Assembly (NCBI RefSeq): GCF_003853645.1
Contig: NZ_QTPO01000026.1
Coordinates: 1-64,000, forward strand
DNA: 64,000 bases
Direction of reading: 5' to 3'
From: Burkholderia sp. Bp9143
GTDB lineage: Bacteria; Pseudomonadota; Gammaproteobacteria; Burkholderiales; Burkholderiaceae
Part shown: one piece after another, positions 50,761-58,161 of the stretch
Layout of the letters: every line of letters begins with the position of its first letter
Numbering within the stretch: position 1 is the stretch's first letter
Notes under the pieces: model-generated
Told to the model about the DNA's origin: nothing
Databases searched by the model: none
Seen by the model: only the letters and a program-made list of their open reading frames with translations
Position numbers and translations under genes: made by a program

Positions 50761-51138
50761 TCAAGACCTGCAGGCAATCGCCTCGATCTCGATCCTGGTA
50801 CCGACCATGTTCGTCGCCTGCAAGGTCGATCGTGACGGCTTGTTGCCCGGGAAGAACTCCGCATAGACACGATTGAATTCCGCGAAGTCGCGCGTGTCCT
50901 CGAGCCAGACGGTGGTTTTCACCACGTCGGCGAGTGTGCATCCCGCCAGCGAGAGTACGTGGGCCACGTTCTTCAATGTCTGACGCGTCTGCGCCTCGAT
51001 CCCGCCTGCGACGAGGCTCCCATCTTCGTTTCTCGCCACCTGACCAGATACGAACACCAGATCGCCAGCTTGGGTCGCCAACGATCGGGGCAGGTTTCGA
51101 GTGACCGGATTGCGCTCTGCAAAGTATTCGATCGCCAT
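50761..51138 (-). CDS. RidA-family enamine/imine deaminase
   Basis: A 125-residue trimeric YjgF-type protein. Family marks are LVFVSGQVARNEDGSLVAGG, TRQTLKNVAHVLSLAGCTLA, VVKTTVWLEDTRDFAEFNRV and the Arg-containing KPSRSTLQATNM; the C-terminal IEIEAIA is also typical. RidA proteins hydrolyse reactive 2-aminoacrylate-type imines in the cytoplasm. It lies between two gene remnants, so its original operon partners are probably lost. Confidence 0.88.
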   Translation of the reverse strand: MAIEYFAERNPVTRNLPRSLATQAGDLVFVSGQVARNEDGSLVAGGIEAQTRQTLKNVAHVLSLAGCTLADVVKTTVWLEDTRDFAEFNRVYAEFFPGNKPSRSTLQATNMVGTRIEIEAIACRS

Positions 51139-51253
51139 TTGAGCCTCCCACGATCCATTCGACGCCGCTGTCGGCTAACGAAAACGAGCGTAACGCGGAA
51201 ATGGCGCGCTGCCAATTCGGTATTCTCGATCGGGAAGCCGCTACGCACCGCCC

Positions 51254-51358
51254 CTCGACCAGTTCGGCCTGTTCGGCACGCCGCGGCACCCTGTCAGCGT
51301 GATGCGCATTTCCGGTGCGGCCAGCCGGATCCTCGGCGTCGTGCTCATCCGCGCGTGA
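51254..51358 (+). pseudogene. C-terminal remnant of a DMT/YdcZ-family transporter
   Basis: About 34 codons reading LDQFGLFGTPRHPVSVMRIS, then GVVLIRA and a stop. This resembles the last loop and membrane helix of YdcZ (DUF606) transporters. No upstream part of the gene is present. It lies in about 300 bases otherwise lacking genes between ridA and the cytochrome genes. Confidence 0.5.
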
Positions 51359-51437
51359 CGACGGCACGGGATACCGCGCCGCCCAGAACAACGGGCACCT
51401 GTCGTTTCCCGTACCGACGCTGCGTTGAAGACGTCAA

Positions 51438-51902
51438 TCAGTACCGATCCGACACCCCCTCGATCCCGCGCTCATGCAGCGCACGAACCAGCCCGGCACG
51501 TACCGTCGCGACATCCGAAAACGCCGGCCGTCGATGCGCGGCGACTTCGGCCGCGGTATAAGGCTTGAAATCGCGCGGCAGCGCATCGCGGTTCATCGTC
51601 GTGAGCACCCAGTTGAGCACGTCGGCGAGATCCTTGTCCGACAGCGCCGAATTCGACGCGCCGGGCACGCGCATCACGTACTCGCGCCCCGCCGGCAGAT
51701 GCGTGAAATAGCCAAGCGAGTTCGCGAGCGGCGGCACCTTGCCCGGAATACCGCCGCCCGTCGCCGTGTGGCAGCCCATGCAGTTGAGCACCCAGTGCTG
51801 TCGCGCGAGTGCGGCGTCGTTCACGCCGTCGGCATGTGCGGGTACGGCCATCGCACATGCCGCGGCAGCAACCGCCAGCATGGAAGACAGACGGCGTGTC
51901 AT
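51438..51902 (-). CDS. Periplasmic c-type cytochrome, aromatic amine oxidation cluster
   Basis: A 154-residue exported monohaem cytochrome. A signal peptide (AVAAAACAMAVPAHA) precedes the haem site CMGCH at about residues 41-45; a distal Met candidate lies in YVMRVPGASNSALSD. The gene is last in the amine dehydrogenase run and probably carries electrons from the enzyme toward an oxidase. An earlier start exists but would move the signal peptide inward; 51902 is preferred. Confidence 0.85.
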   Translation of the reverse strand: MTRRLSSMLAVAAAACAMAVPAHADGVNDAALARQHWVLNCMGCHTATGGGIPGKVPPLANSLGYFTHLPAGREYVMRVPGASNSALSDKDLADVLNWVLTTMNRDALPRDFKPYTAAEVAAHRRPAFSDVATVRAGLVRALHERGIEGVSDRY

Positions 51903-51964
51903 GAACGCCCCGATCCGCAACGCCACCGCACGCTGGCCGCCACGACACCGATCGCACACGGCAT

Positions 51965-52465
51965 TCACAGCCCCAGCCCCTTCGTCACGACCGCACGTTG
52001 CGCGTGAACGGCCGTGCCGTCCATCTCCTTCGCACGCACCGCGCGGATGTCGGCTGCCGTGAACGGCTTCGCGTCGCCGTGCTTGTCGTTGAGATCGAAC
52101 ACGACATAGTTGAGCACGTTCGCGATGTCGTCATCGCTCACACTCGCGAACGACGGCATCTTGAAGTTGTAGCGCTTGTCGTGCACCTCGATCTCGCCGA
52201 ACATCCCGTGCAACAGCGTCGCGACGAGCTGCGCGCGGCCCGCGTCGGCCGTCGCGTACTTGCCCGGATACTCGGTCAGCGGCGGCGCAAGGCCGTCCTG
52301 TCCCTTGCCGCCCGCCTGGTGGCACACCGCGCACTGCGCGTCGAACAGGCTCTTGCCCGCCGGGTAATGGGCGGCCTGCTGCGCGCCGGCAAAACCCGGC
52401 AACGCAAAACCCGCGACAACCGCGACCCACGCGACGACGATCTTTCCAGCTTGCTTCACTTTCAT
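51965..52465 (-). CDS. Periplasmic c-type cytochrome, aromatic amine oxidation cluster
   Basis: A 166-residue exported monohaem cytochrome. The signal peptide (IVVAWVAVVAGFALPGFAGA) is followed by LFDAQCAVCHQAGGKGQDG, with haem site CAVCH, and a Met-containing KMPSFASVSDDDIANVLNYV. Its start overlaps the stop of the light-subunit gene (ATGA), so the two are translationally coupled. This makes it the best candidate for the direct electron acceptor of the dehydrogenase. Confidence 0.88.
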   Translation of the reverse strand: MKVKQAGKIVVAWVAVVAGFALPGFAGAQQAAHYPAGKSLFDAQCAVCHQAGGKGQDGLAPPLTEYPGKYATADAGRAQLVATLLHGMFGEIEVHDKRYNFKMPSFASVSDDDIANVLNYVVFDLNDKHGDAKPFTAADIRAVRAKEMDGTAVHAQRAVVTKGLGL

Positions 52466-53007
52466 TGCTTTGCCGCTCCCAGCAGGACCGAAACCGAACA
52501 GTGGTAATTCGAATTGCCGTTCGCCATGCACCAGTTGATGTCGTTGTTCAGCGACAGCTTGTACAACGGCTTCTCGCGCTCGTTGCGGTTGCAGAAGCAC
52601 TTGCCGCACGACGTCTTGCCGCAGCAGTCGTTGTACGACACGATGTAGTCCGAACCGTCGTGCGGGTTGCGGCAGGTACCGATCCACGTGATCGGCGACG
52701 GCGTCGTGCCCGGCGGGCAGCTGCTCGACGTGCCACCGCAGCAGCTGCACAGCCAGCCGTCGATCGCGCAGTATTTCCAGTAATCGCAGCTCATCGGATC
52801 GTCGCTCGCGCCCGACGCGGCGGCACCGGATGCCGCCGATGCGCCGGACGCCGCATCCGCCGCATACGCGGTGCGGTCGACCGGCAGGAGCGGCAGCATC
52901 GCCGACCCCACCAGCACCTTGCCGAGCTTCGCCATCGCACTGCGCCGCGAACTATGCTGCGCGACGCCGCGCGCCGACCGCTCGAACCATGAATCAAACA
53001 GGCCCAT
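52462..53007 (-). CDS. aauA: Aromatic (aralkyl)amine dehydrogenase light subunit, TTQ-bearing
   Basis: A 181-residue precursor. A twin-arginine-type leader (SSRRSAMAKLGKVLVGSAML) exports the folded protein. The mature part is dense in cysteine (CDYWKYCAIDGWLCSCCGG, YNDCCGKTSCGKCFCN), as in methylamine dehydrogenase small subunits. The tryptophan tryptophylquinone should form from W108 (PITWIGTC) and W159 (NNDINWCM); D127 in SYNDCC matches the catalytic Asp. It deaminates primary amines to aldehydes in the periplasm. The aromatic rather than methylamine assignment follows gene content and is less certain. Confidence 0.85.
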   Translation of the reverse strand: MGLFDSWFERSARGVAQHSSRRSAMAKLGKVLVGSAMLPLLPVDRTAYAADAASGASAASGAAASGASDDPMSCDYWKYCAIDGWLCSCCGGTSSSCPPGTTPSPITWIGTCRNPHDGSDYIVSYNDCCGKTSCGKCFCNRNEREKPLYKLSLNNDINWCMANGNSNYHCSVSVLLGAAKQ

Positions 53008-53046
53008 GTCGTTGTTCTCCGTTGACGTTGAAAGAGGGGCGGCCGA

Positions 53047-53682
53047 TCACGCGTGCCGCGCGTGCTTTTCGTGGCCGCCGTGGTCGTGATCGCCGTGCAC
53101 GAACTGCTGCAGCGATGCCACGCCACGCTCCTTCGCTTCGAACAGGCTCTCGAGATGCTCGCGGGTGTTGACGAGACCCTTCGCGCGCACCGTACCGGTG
53201 TCGTCGAGCAGCACCGCGTACGGCAGCTTGCCGATCTGGTACGCGAGGCCGAGCTCCTGCGACAGCACGTACGGGAAACGCGCGAGGTCGTGTTTCCGCG
53301 CGAAGCGCGTGTGTTCGTCGCGATCGCCGTCGCTCGCGAGCACGATGTTCACCGGCGTCGATTCGCTCGCCTGCAGCGACGGCAACAACGGCAGCAGCTT
53401 CTTGCAGACCGGGCACGTCGGCGACAGGAAGAACAGCAGCGTCGCCTTGCCCGACGCATCGACGCCGCCAACCTTCACCTGCGAGCCGCGAATGTCGGTC
53501 AGCTCAAACGTCGGCGCGATCGCGCCGACCGCCGGGCCCTTGTCGATCATCAGCGCGCCGGCCGGCATGATGCGTTCGTACAGGATGCCGATCTGGCGCA
53601 CGAGCGCGAGGCAGATCGCGCCGAGCGCGAGAACGGCGACCCACAGCAAGGCGGTGGAAACGGTGAGAGCGGTTTGCATCAT
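53047..53682 (-). CDS. mauD: Thioredoxin-like maturation factor MauD
   Basis: A 211-residue membrane-anchored protein. One N-terminal helix (about 5-28) anchors a periplasmic thioredoxin fold with redox motif SPTCPVCKK (CPVC at 90-93). In amine dehydrogenase operons MauD is needed to form the six disulphides of the light subunit. The C-terminus ends in a His-rich tail (HGDHDHGGHEKHARHA), which may bind metal. The start overlaps the mauE stop (ATGA). Confidence 0.88.
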   Translation of the reverse strand: MMQTALTVSTALLWVAVLALGAICLALVRQIGILYERIMPAGALMIDKGPAVGAIAPTFELTDIRGSQVKVGGVDASGKATLLFFLSPTCPVCKKLLPLLPSLQASESTPVNIVLASDGDRDEHTRFARKHDLARFPYVLSQELGLAYQIGKLPYAVLLDDTGTVRAKGLVNTREHLESLFEAKERGVASLQQFVHGDHDHGGHEKHARHA

Positions 53683-54233
53683 GAATTCCTCAGATGGGAA
53701 AGGCGCGGTACGTTGGCGAGCAGCACGTCGACGGTGAGCAGCGCGCAGACGATCAGCAGCACGAAAGAGAACAGCGTCAGATAGTCGAACCACACGACCG
53801 CGCGGCTGCCCGGCTCGACGAGCGCGGCCGCCGCCAGCACGACGAGCAGCAGCACGCGGGCGACATGCAGCCAGCCGATGCCGCGCGGCGCATCCGCGCG
53901 CGCGGCGGCAAAACCGGAACAGCCACAGTCGATATCGGTATGGCCGCGCAGGATGTTGATCGTCATGCCGGCCGCGAAGACGAGCAGCAACGCGATCAGG
54001 CCGAGCGCGCCGGTCATGCGCGTATCGGGAAACAACAGCGCCGCGGCGCAGACGGCTTCCGCGAGCGGAATCGCGAACGCGACAGGCGCGGTGAGCGCAT
54101 CGGGCAGCAGGCGATAGCCGGCAAGCGCCTGCCGGAACGCCGCGGGCCGGCGCATCTTCGCGAAGGCGCCGAGCAGCACGACGACGGCCGCGCCGGCCTG
54201 CGCGCTGGTGGCGAGTACGGGATCGAGCGTCAT
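53679..54233 (-). CDS. mauE: Membrane maturation protein MauE
   Basis: A 184-residue integral membrane protein with about five hydrophobic segments. LGAFAKMRRPAAFRQALAGY and the cysteine motif HTDIDCGCSGF identify it as MauE of the DoxX-like group. It works with MauD in disulphide formation or folding of the dehydrogenase light subunit. It lies between the heavy-subunit and mauD genes with minimal gaps. Confidence 0.87.
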   Translation of the reverse strand: MTLDPVLATSAQAGAAVVVLLGAFAKMRRPAAFRQALAGYRLLPDALTAPVAFAIPLAEAVCAAALLFPDTRMTGALGLIALLLVFAAGMTINILRGHTDIDCGCSGFAAARADAPRGIGWLHVARVLLLVVLAAAALVEPGSRAVVWFDYLTLFSFVLLIVCALLTVDVLLANVPRLSHLRNS

Positions 54234-54240
54234 CGCGGCC

Positions 54241-55398
54241 TCACGGGTTCACGAGCAGCGTCGGCGTGCTGCCGATCTGCTTCTCGACGTGCTGCGGCTT
54301 GCCGGTGCGCGCGTCCATCACGACGAGATCGGACGTGCCCGTCAGCCCGTAGAACAGCGGCTTGTCATCCTCGCTGACCTGGATCGACACGAGCGGATCG
54401 ACCTTCTGCTGCACGAGATCCCAGCGCGCGACGCGCTGTTTCGTCTTCAGGTCGTAGACCCACACCTGCGTGCCCGGATCCTTGTGCGTGCCATCGCCGC
54501 CCTTGTGCATCAGCACGTAGTAGCGGTGCTGCTTGACCTGCACGGCCGTCTGCTGCATGCCGCCCGGGCGCCAGCCTTCGGCGCGCTCGGTTGCGGTCAG
54601 CAACGACCATGGCTTGCCGAACACCGGGTTGTCGCCGCTGAAATCGGCGCTGCGCACGTTGCCGTGGTACGTCGTGAACAGATAGCCGCCGTCGTAGCGC
54701 GACGCGTTGATGAAGGCCGGATCGTTGTCGACGTCGATGAACGCATCGGACATCGTGCGCTTCACCTCCTTGCCGTTCGCGTCGAGCGTGACAGTCAGCG
54801 CCTTGCCGCTTTCGCACAGCGCGGTGAAGCGGTCGCTCCCCGACGGATACGCGAGCACGCATGCCGCGGTGTCGATCTCCGACAGCACCTTCTTCGACAC
54901 CGCGTCGATCACCGTCACCGACGCGGCCGGCGTGATGTTCGCGACGTACAGCCGCTTGCCGTCCGCGCTGAACGCGGTGTTGTACGGCGACGGCACGTGC
55001 TGCCCGTGCTTCGCCGGAATCACGATCTCGCCGGTGTGATCGAGCGTCGTGTTGTCGGTCATCTCGACGACGTCGGTGCGCGTGCCGTGCGAGCCGCGCG
55101 CGAAATAGGTCGTCGCGATGAAGCTCGTCTTGTGGTCGGGCGAAATCGCGAGGCCGGGCGCGAAGCCGCCGTCGATCTGGCCGAGCAGCTTCTTCGCGTC
55201 GGCGTCGTACACGAAGATGCGCCCGTCGGTCATCGTCGGCATCGCGATATCGACCACGTATACCTCGTGCGGATGCCACGGCGGCATCTTCTGCACGACC
55301 AGTTCCTCGGGCTTTTCCGTCGCGTCTGCGCTGCCGGCCCACGCCGCCGCGAACGCCAGCGTCGCCGCGAAAACCGCGGTGCGTCGCCTTGTTCTCAT
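54241..55398 (-). CDS. aauB: Aromatic (aralkyl)amine dehydrogenase heavy subunit
   Basis: A 385-residue periplasmic seven-bladed propeller. A signal peptide ends at about residue 27 (AAAWAGSADA). Repeated beta-propeller blades include YVVDIAMPTMTDGRIFVYDA, IATTYFARGSHGTRTDVVEM, RLYVANITPAASVTVIDA and VWVYDLKTKQRVARWDL. It carries no cofactor but holds the TTQ light subunits in an alpha2beta2 enzyme. It is the first gene of the run and is divergent from an AraC regulator. Confidence 0.88.
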   Translation of the reverse strand: MRTRRRTAVFAATLAFAAAWAGSADATEKPEELVVQKMPPWHPHEVYVVDIAMPTMTDGRIFVYDADAKKLLGQIDGGFAPGLAISPDHKTSFIATTYFARGSHGTRTDVVEMTDNTTLDHTGEIVIPAKHGQHVPSPYNTAFSADGKRLYVANITPAASVTVIDAVSKKVLSEIDTAACVLAYPSGSDRFTALCESGKALTVTLDANGKEVKRTMSDAFIDVDNDPAFINASRYDGGYLFTTYHGNVRSADFSGDNPVFGKPWSLLTATERAEGWRPGGMQQTAVQVKQHRYYVLMHKGGDGTHKDPGTQVWVYDLKTKQRVARWDLVQQKVDPLVSIQVSEDDKPLFYGLTGTSDLVVMDARTGKPQHVEKQIGSTPTLLVNP

Positions 55399-55584
55399 GT
55401 CGCCTCCAGTTGGGATTCACGTTATGTGGGGCGACTGTAGTTCGACAATAAATCCGATCAGCACCCGGACCGGCAACGCGTGCGTGCCGATTCGGGATAT
55501 TGGAAAACCGCCTGAAAGGCACTTGCGGCGCACACCATCCGACCCCTCCAAAACCCCCGGAGGAATAGCGCTCATCCGTATTGC

Positions 55585-55602
55585 ACCGACCGCTCGGTCG
55601 GT
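55585..55602. promoter_or_regulatory. Perfect 18-base palindrome, candidate operator
   Basis: ACCGACCG-CT-CGGTCGGT has perfect 8-base arms and lies between the divergent aauB and araC-type genes, 38 bases before the latter. The form is that of many TetR-family sites; no tetR gene is nearby. Confidence 0.6.
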
Positions 55603-55639
55603 TTAATCTTGCGCGGTCCGAACGACCGCCGGAGGCGCC

Positions 55640-56602
55640 GTGCTCGTGTTTCACCAGATGTTCGACGACGCAGACCGGCATGCCGAGGCGCTGCGCGGCT
55701 GGGATCAGCGTTACGACCAGATCGGCTCCGGCTCGTATCGCAGCGCGGTCAAGCACGTGGAGCTCGACGGCGTGCAGCTATTCCAGGAAGCGGCGAACGT
55801 GCGCATCATCCAGCGCGGGCGCCTGCCGCCCGGCCATACGATATTCGGGATGCCGCTCACCGGCTCGGGCACCTTCGCATTCGGCGATGCGCGCATCGAG
55901 CGCGGCACGATCGTGATGGCGCGCGGCGGCGCGCCTTTCGAACTGCATTCACCCGACGACATGTCGTTGATCGGCGTGGTCGTCGATCCCGAGCTGATGC
56001 AGCAGATCGAGGATGTCGCCGACGTCCGGCTCGACGAGCGCGCGCTGCGGCGCGGCGTCGTCGATGTGCCGGTCGCCGCGCGCGAACGCGCGAGCCTGCA
56101 GTTCGCGACACTGCTCGAACGCGTGCTGTCGGCACCCGACCGATTCGACGCGGCGCGTGCGCAGTCCGAGTTGCGCGGCGATGTCGCCAACGTGCTCATC
56201 GATCTCCTCACCTACCGGATGCCCGAGCCGCCGAACCGCCTCACGCATGCGTGCCACGCCGACATCGTGCGGCGCGTGCACGACTACGTGATCGAGCACC
56301 CGGAGGCGCCCGTCGACATCCTGAGCCTGTGCACGCAGCTGCGCGTGAGCCGGCGCACGATGCAGAACAGCTTCCAGTCGGTCGCGCAGACCGGTCCGCT
56401 GAACTACACACGCTCGCTGCGCCTCGCGCAGGTGCGACGCCTCCTGCTCGACACGCGGCAGTCCGACCTGCCGATCAGCGAGGCGGCCGCGCGCTGGGGC
56501 TTCATCCATCTCGGGCATTTCGCGAACGCGTACAAGGCCCAGTTCGGCGAACTGCCTTCGACGACGGCGCGCCGGACGGTGCGCGGCGCAAAAACGCGCT
56601 GA
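55640..56602 (+). CDS. AraC-family regulator of the amine dehydrogenase cluster
   Basis: A 320-residue regulator resembling ethanolamine-type EutR proteins. The N-terminal sensory part (YDQIGSGSYRSAVKHVELDG, VRIIQRGRLPPGHTIFGMPL) is followed by an AraC domain with ILSLCTQLRVSRRTMQNSFQ and AARWGFIHLGHFANAYKAQF. It is divergent from the heavy-subunit gene and is the likely amine-responsive activator. The ligand is inferred. Confidence 0.87.
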   Translation: MLVFHQMFDDADRHAEALRGWDQRYDQIGSGSYRSAVKHVELDGVQLFQEAANVRIIQRGRLPPGHTIFGMPLTGSGTFAFGDARIERGTIVMARGGAPFELHSPDDMSLIGVVVDPELMQQIEDVADVRLDERALRRGVVDVPVAARERASLQFATLLERVLSAPDRFDAARAQSELRGDVANVLIDLLTYRMPEPPNRLTHACHADIVRRVHDYVIEHPEAPVDILSLCTQLRVSRRTMQNSFQSVAQTGPLNYTRSLRLAQVRRLLLDTRQSDLPISEAAARWGFIHLGHFANAYKAQFGELPSTTARRTVRGAKTR

Positions 56603-56738
56603 GCGCCGGCAAAACCCGCCATAATCCGTTGTTGAACGTTCGGCTCCCGCGAGCCGGACGCGGTGTGCGCGTGCCGGCCCGCTCGCCGCGCCGCGTCGCT
56701 CAGTACGTGACGACCACCCGATTCCACCTCACGCCCCG

Positions 56739-57683
56739 ATGCCAGAGGATTTCCACTTCCTGTTGCTGCCCGGCTTCTCCGCACTCGGCTTCATGTCGGC
56801 GGTCGAACCGTTGCGCGTCGCGAACCGCTTTCGCACCGAGCTGTACCGCTGGCACGTGATCAGCGCGGACGGCGCGCCCGTCGCCGCGAGCAACGGCATC
56901 CCGGTCGCGGCCGAAGCCGCGTGCGCGGACGTCGCGCAGGTCGAGACCGTGTTCGTCGTCGCCGGCTTCGACCCGCTCGTGTGCTACGACCGCGCGCTCG
57001 GCGACTGGCTTCGCCGCCAGAACCGGCACGGCGCGACGCTCGGCGGCATCGACACAGGCAGCTTCGTGCTCGCGGAAGCCGGGCTGTTCGACGCGTCGCA
57101 AACGCTCACGTTGCACTGGGAAGCGCTCGCCGCGTTCCGCGAACGCTACCCGGGCCTGAACGCGACGCAGGAACTGTTCGAGATCGATGACCGGCGCATC
57201 ACCTGCGCGGGCGGCACCGCATCGATCGACATGATGCTCGACCTGATCGGCCGGCGGCACGGCGCCGATCTCGCGGCGGCGATCTCCGAGCAGTTCGTCG
57301 TCAGCCGCATCCGGCAGCGTTCGGACAGCCAGCGGCTCGAGATCGCCGCGCGCTACGGCGTGCACAACCGCAAGCTGATCCAGGTGATCGGCACGATGCA
57401 GCGGCACATGGAGACCCCGCTCGGCTCCGACGCACTCGCGCAGGAGGTATCGATCACGCGGCGTCAGCTCGAACGTCTGTTCAGCGCGACGCTGAACGAC
57501 ACGCCGACGCGCTTCTACCTGAACCTGCGTCTCGATCGCGCACGCGAGCTGCTGCAGCAGACCGACATGAGCATCACGGCAGTGTGCGTCGCGTGCGGCT
57601 TCGAATCGCCGTCGCATTTCTCGCGCACGTATCGCTCGCGTTTCGGCGTGAGCCCGCGCAGCGACCGCCGCGCGACGCACTGA
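56739..57683 (+). CDS. GATase1-AraC transcription regulator, CdhR/ArgR-like
   Basis: A 314-residue regulator. The DJ-1/PfpI-like domain starts FHFLLLPGFSALGFMSAVEP and has VVAGFDPLVCYDRALGDWL, GGIDTGSFVLAEAGLFDA and ITCAGGTASIDMMLDLIG. The AraC part has LAQEVSITRRQLERLFSATL and ITAVCVACGFESPSHFSRTY. The N-terminus is close to regulators of carnitine (CdhR) and glycine betaine (GbdR) catabolism in Pseudomonas. No carnitine gene is adjacent here; it may act on the distant carnitine operon or on an unlinked target. Confidence 0.87.
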   Translation: MPEDFHFLLLPGFSALGFMSAVEPLRVANRFRTELYRWHVISADGAPVAASNGIPVAAEAACADVAQVETVFVVAGFDPLVCYDRALGDWLRRQNRHGATLGGIDTGSFVLAEAGLFDASQTLTLHWEALAAFRERYPGLNATQELFEIDDRRITCAGGTASIDMMLDLIGRRHGADLAAAISEQFVVSRIRQRSDSQRLEIAARYGVHNRKLIQVIGTMQRHMETPLGSDALAQEVSITRRQLERLFSATLNDTPTRFYLNLRLDRARELLQQTDMSITAVCVACGFESPSHFSRTYRSRFGVSPRSDRRATH

Positions 57684-58161
57684 ACGGCGCCGCTTTTGCG
57701 TACAATCCGGCGCGCTATTGCGCGCTCCGGCAGCGTTTCCCGCCATTCGTTCAACAATGACGACCATTGATCGACGGACCGAAGCGGCCGTCGAAAATAA
57801 ATTGCAAAGTTTCCGAAAATGTTCTGTAACATACCTCGCAATTAGATAGGCAGCCCTAAGGAGATGAGAGCCCGGGCCCGACGCACGTCGCGCCACGCAG
57901 GCTGCCAACCGATATCAATGCCGATCCGAGGGGTATGACATGACGATGCTCGCTTCGCCGTCGCCGCACCTGCCTGCCGTTCGCTTCCCCGCCGCCTTTC
58001 CTTTCCGATTCGTTTCGACCTGACGCTTAGTCGTCCTCAGTCAGTCGAATCTCCCAGCACCGCTTCGCCGCACCGGTTCCATCGAGCCGGCGCGCGGGCC
58101 GTGTCGTGCCTGCTCGCCACAAGCGCGCGGGCGTGTCCAACCGTTGAGATGAGGATCACGT
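57684..58161. other. Long leader upstream of zmpB, with a possible 27-codon reading frame
   Basis: About 480 bases before the protease gene. A short frame at 57940-58023 (MTMLASPSPHLPAVRFPAAF...) follows a GAGGGG site and could be a leader peptide, but coding is unproven. I see no riboswitch class that I recognise and no clear terminator. The length suggests regulated transcription of the protease. Confidence 0.4.

Noticed and set aside
57840..57940. Possible riboswitch upstream of zmpB
   Set aside because: The GGAGATGAGAGCCC stretch recalled TPP or glycine leaders, but the other conserved elements of those classes are absent.
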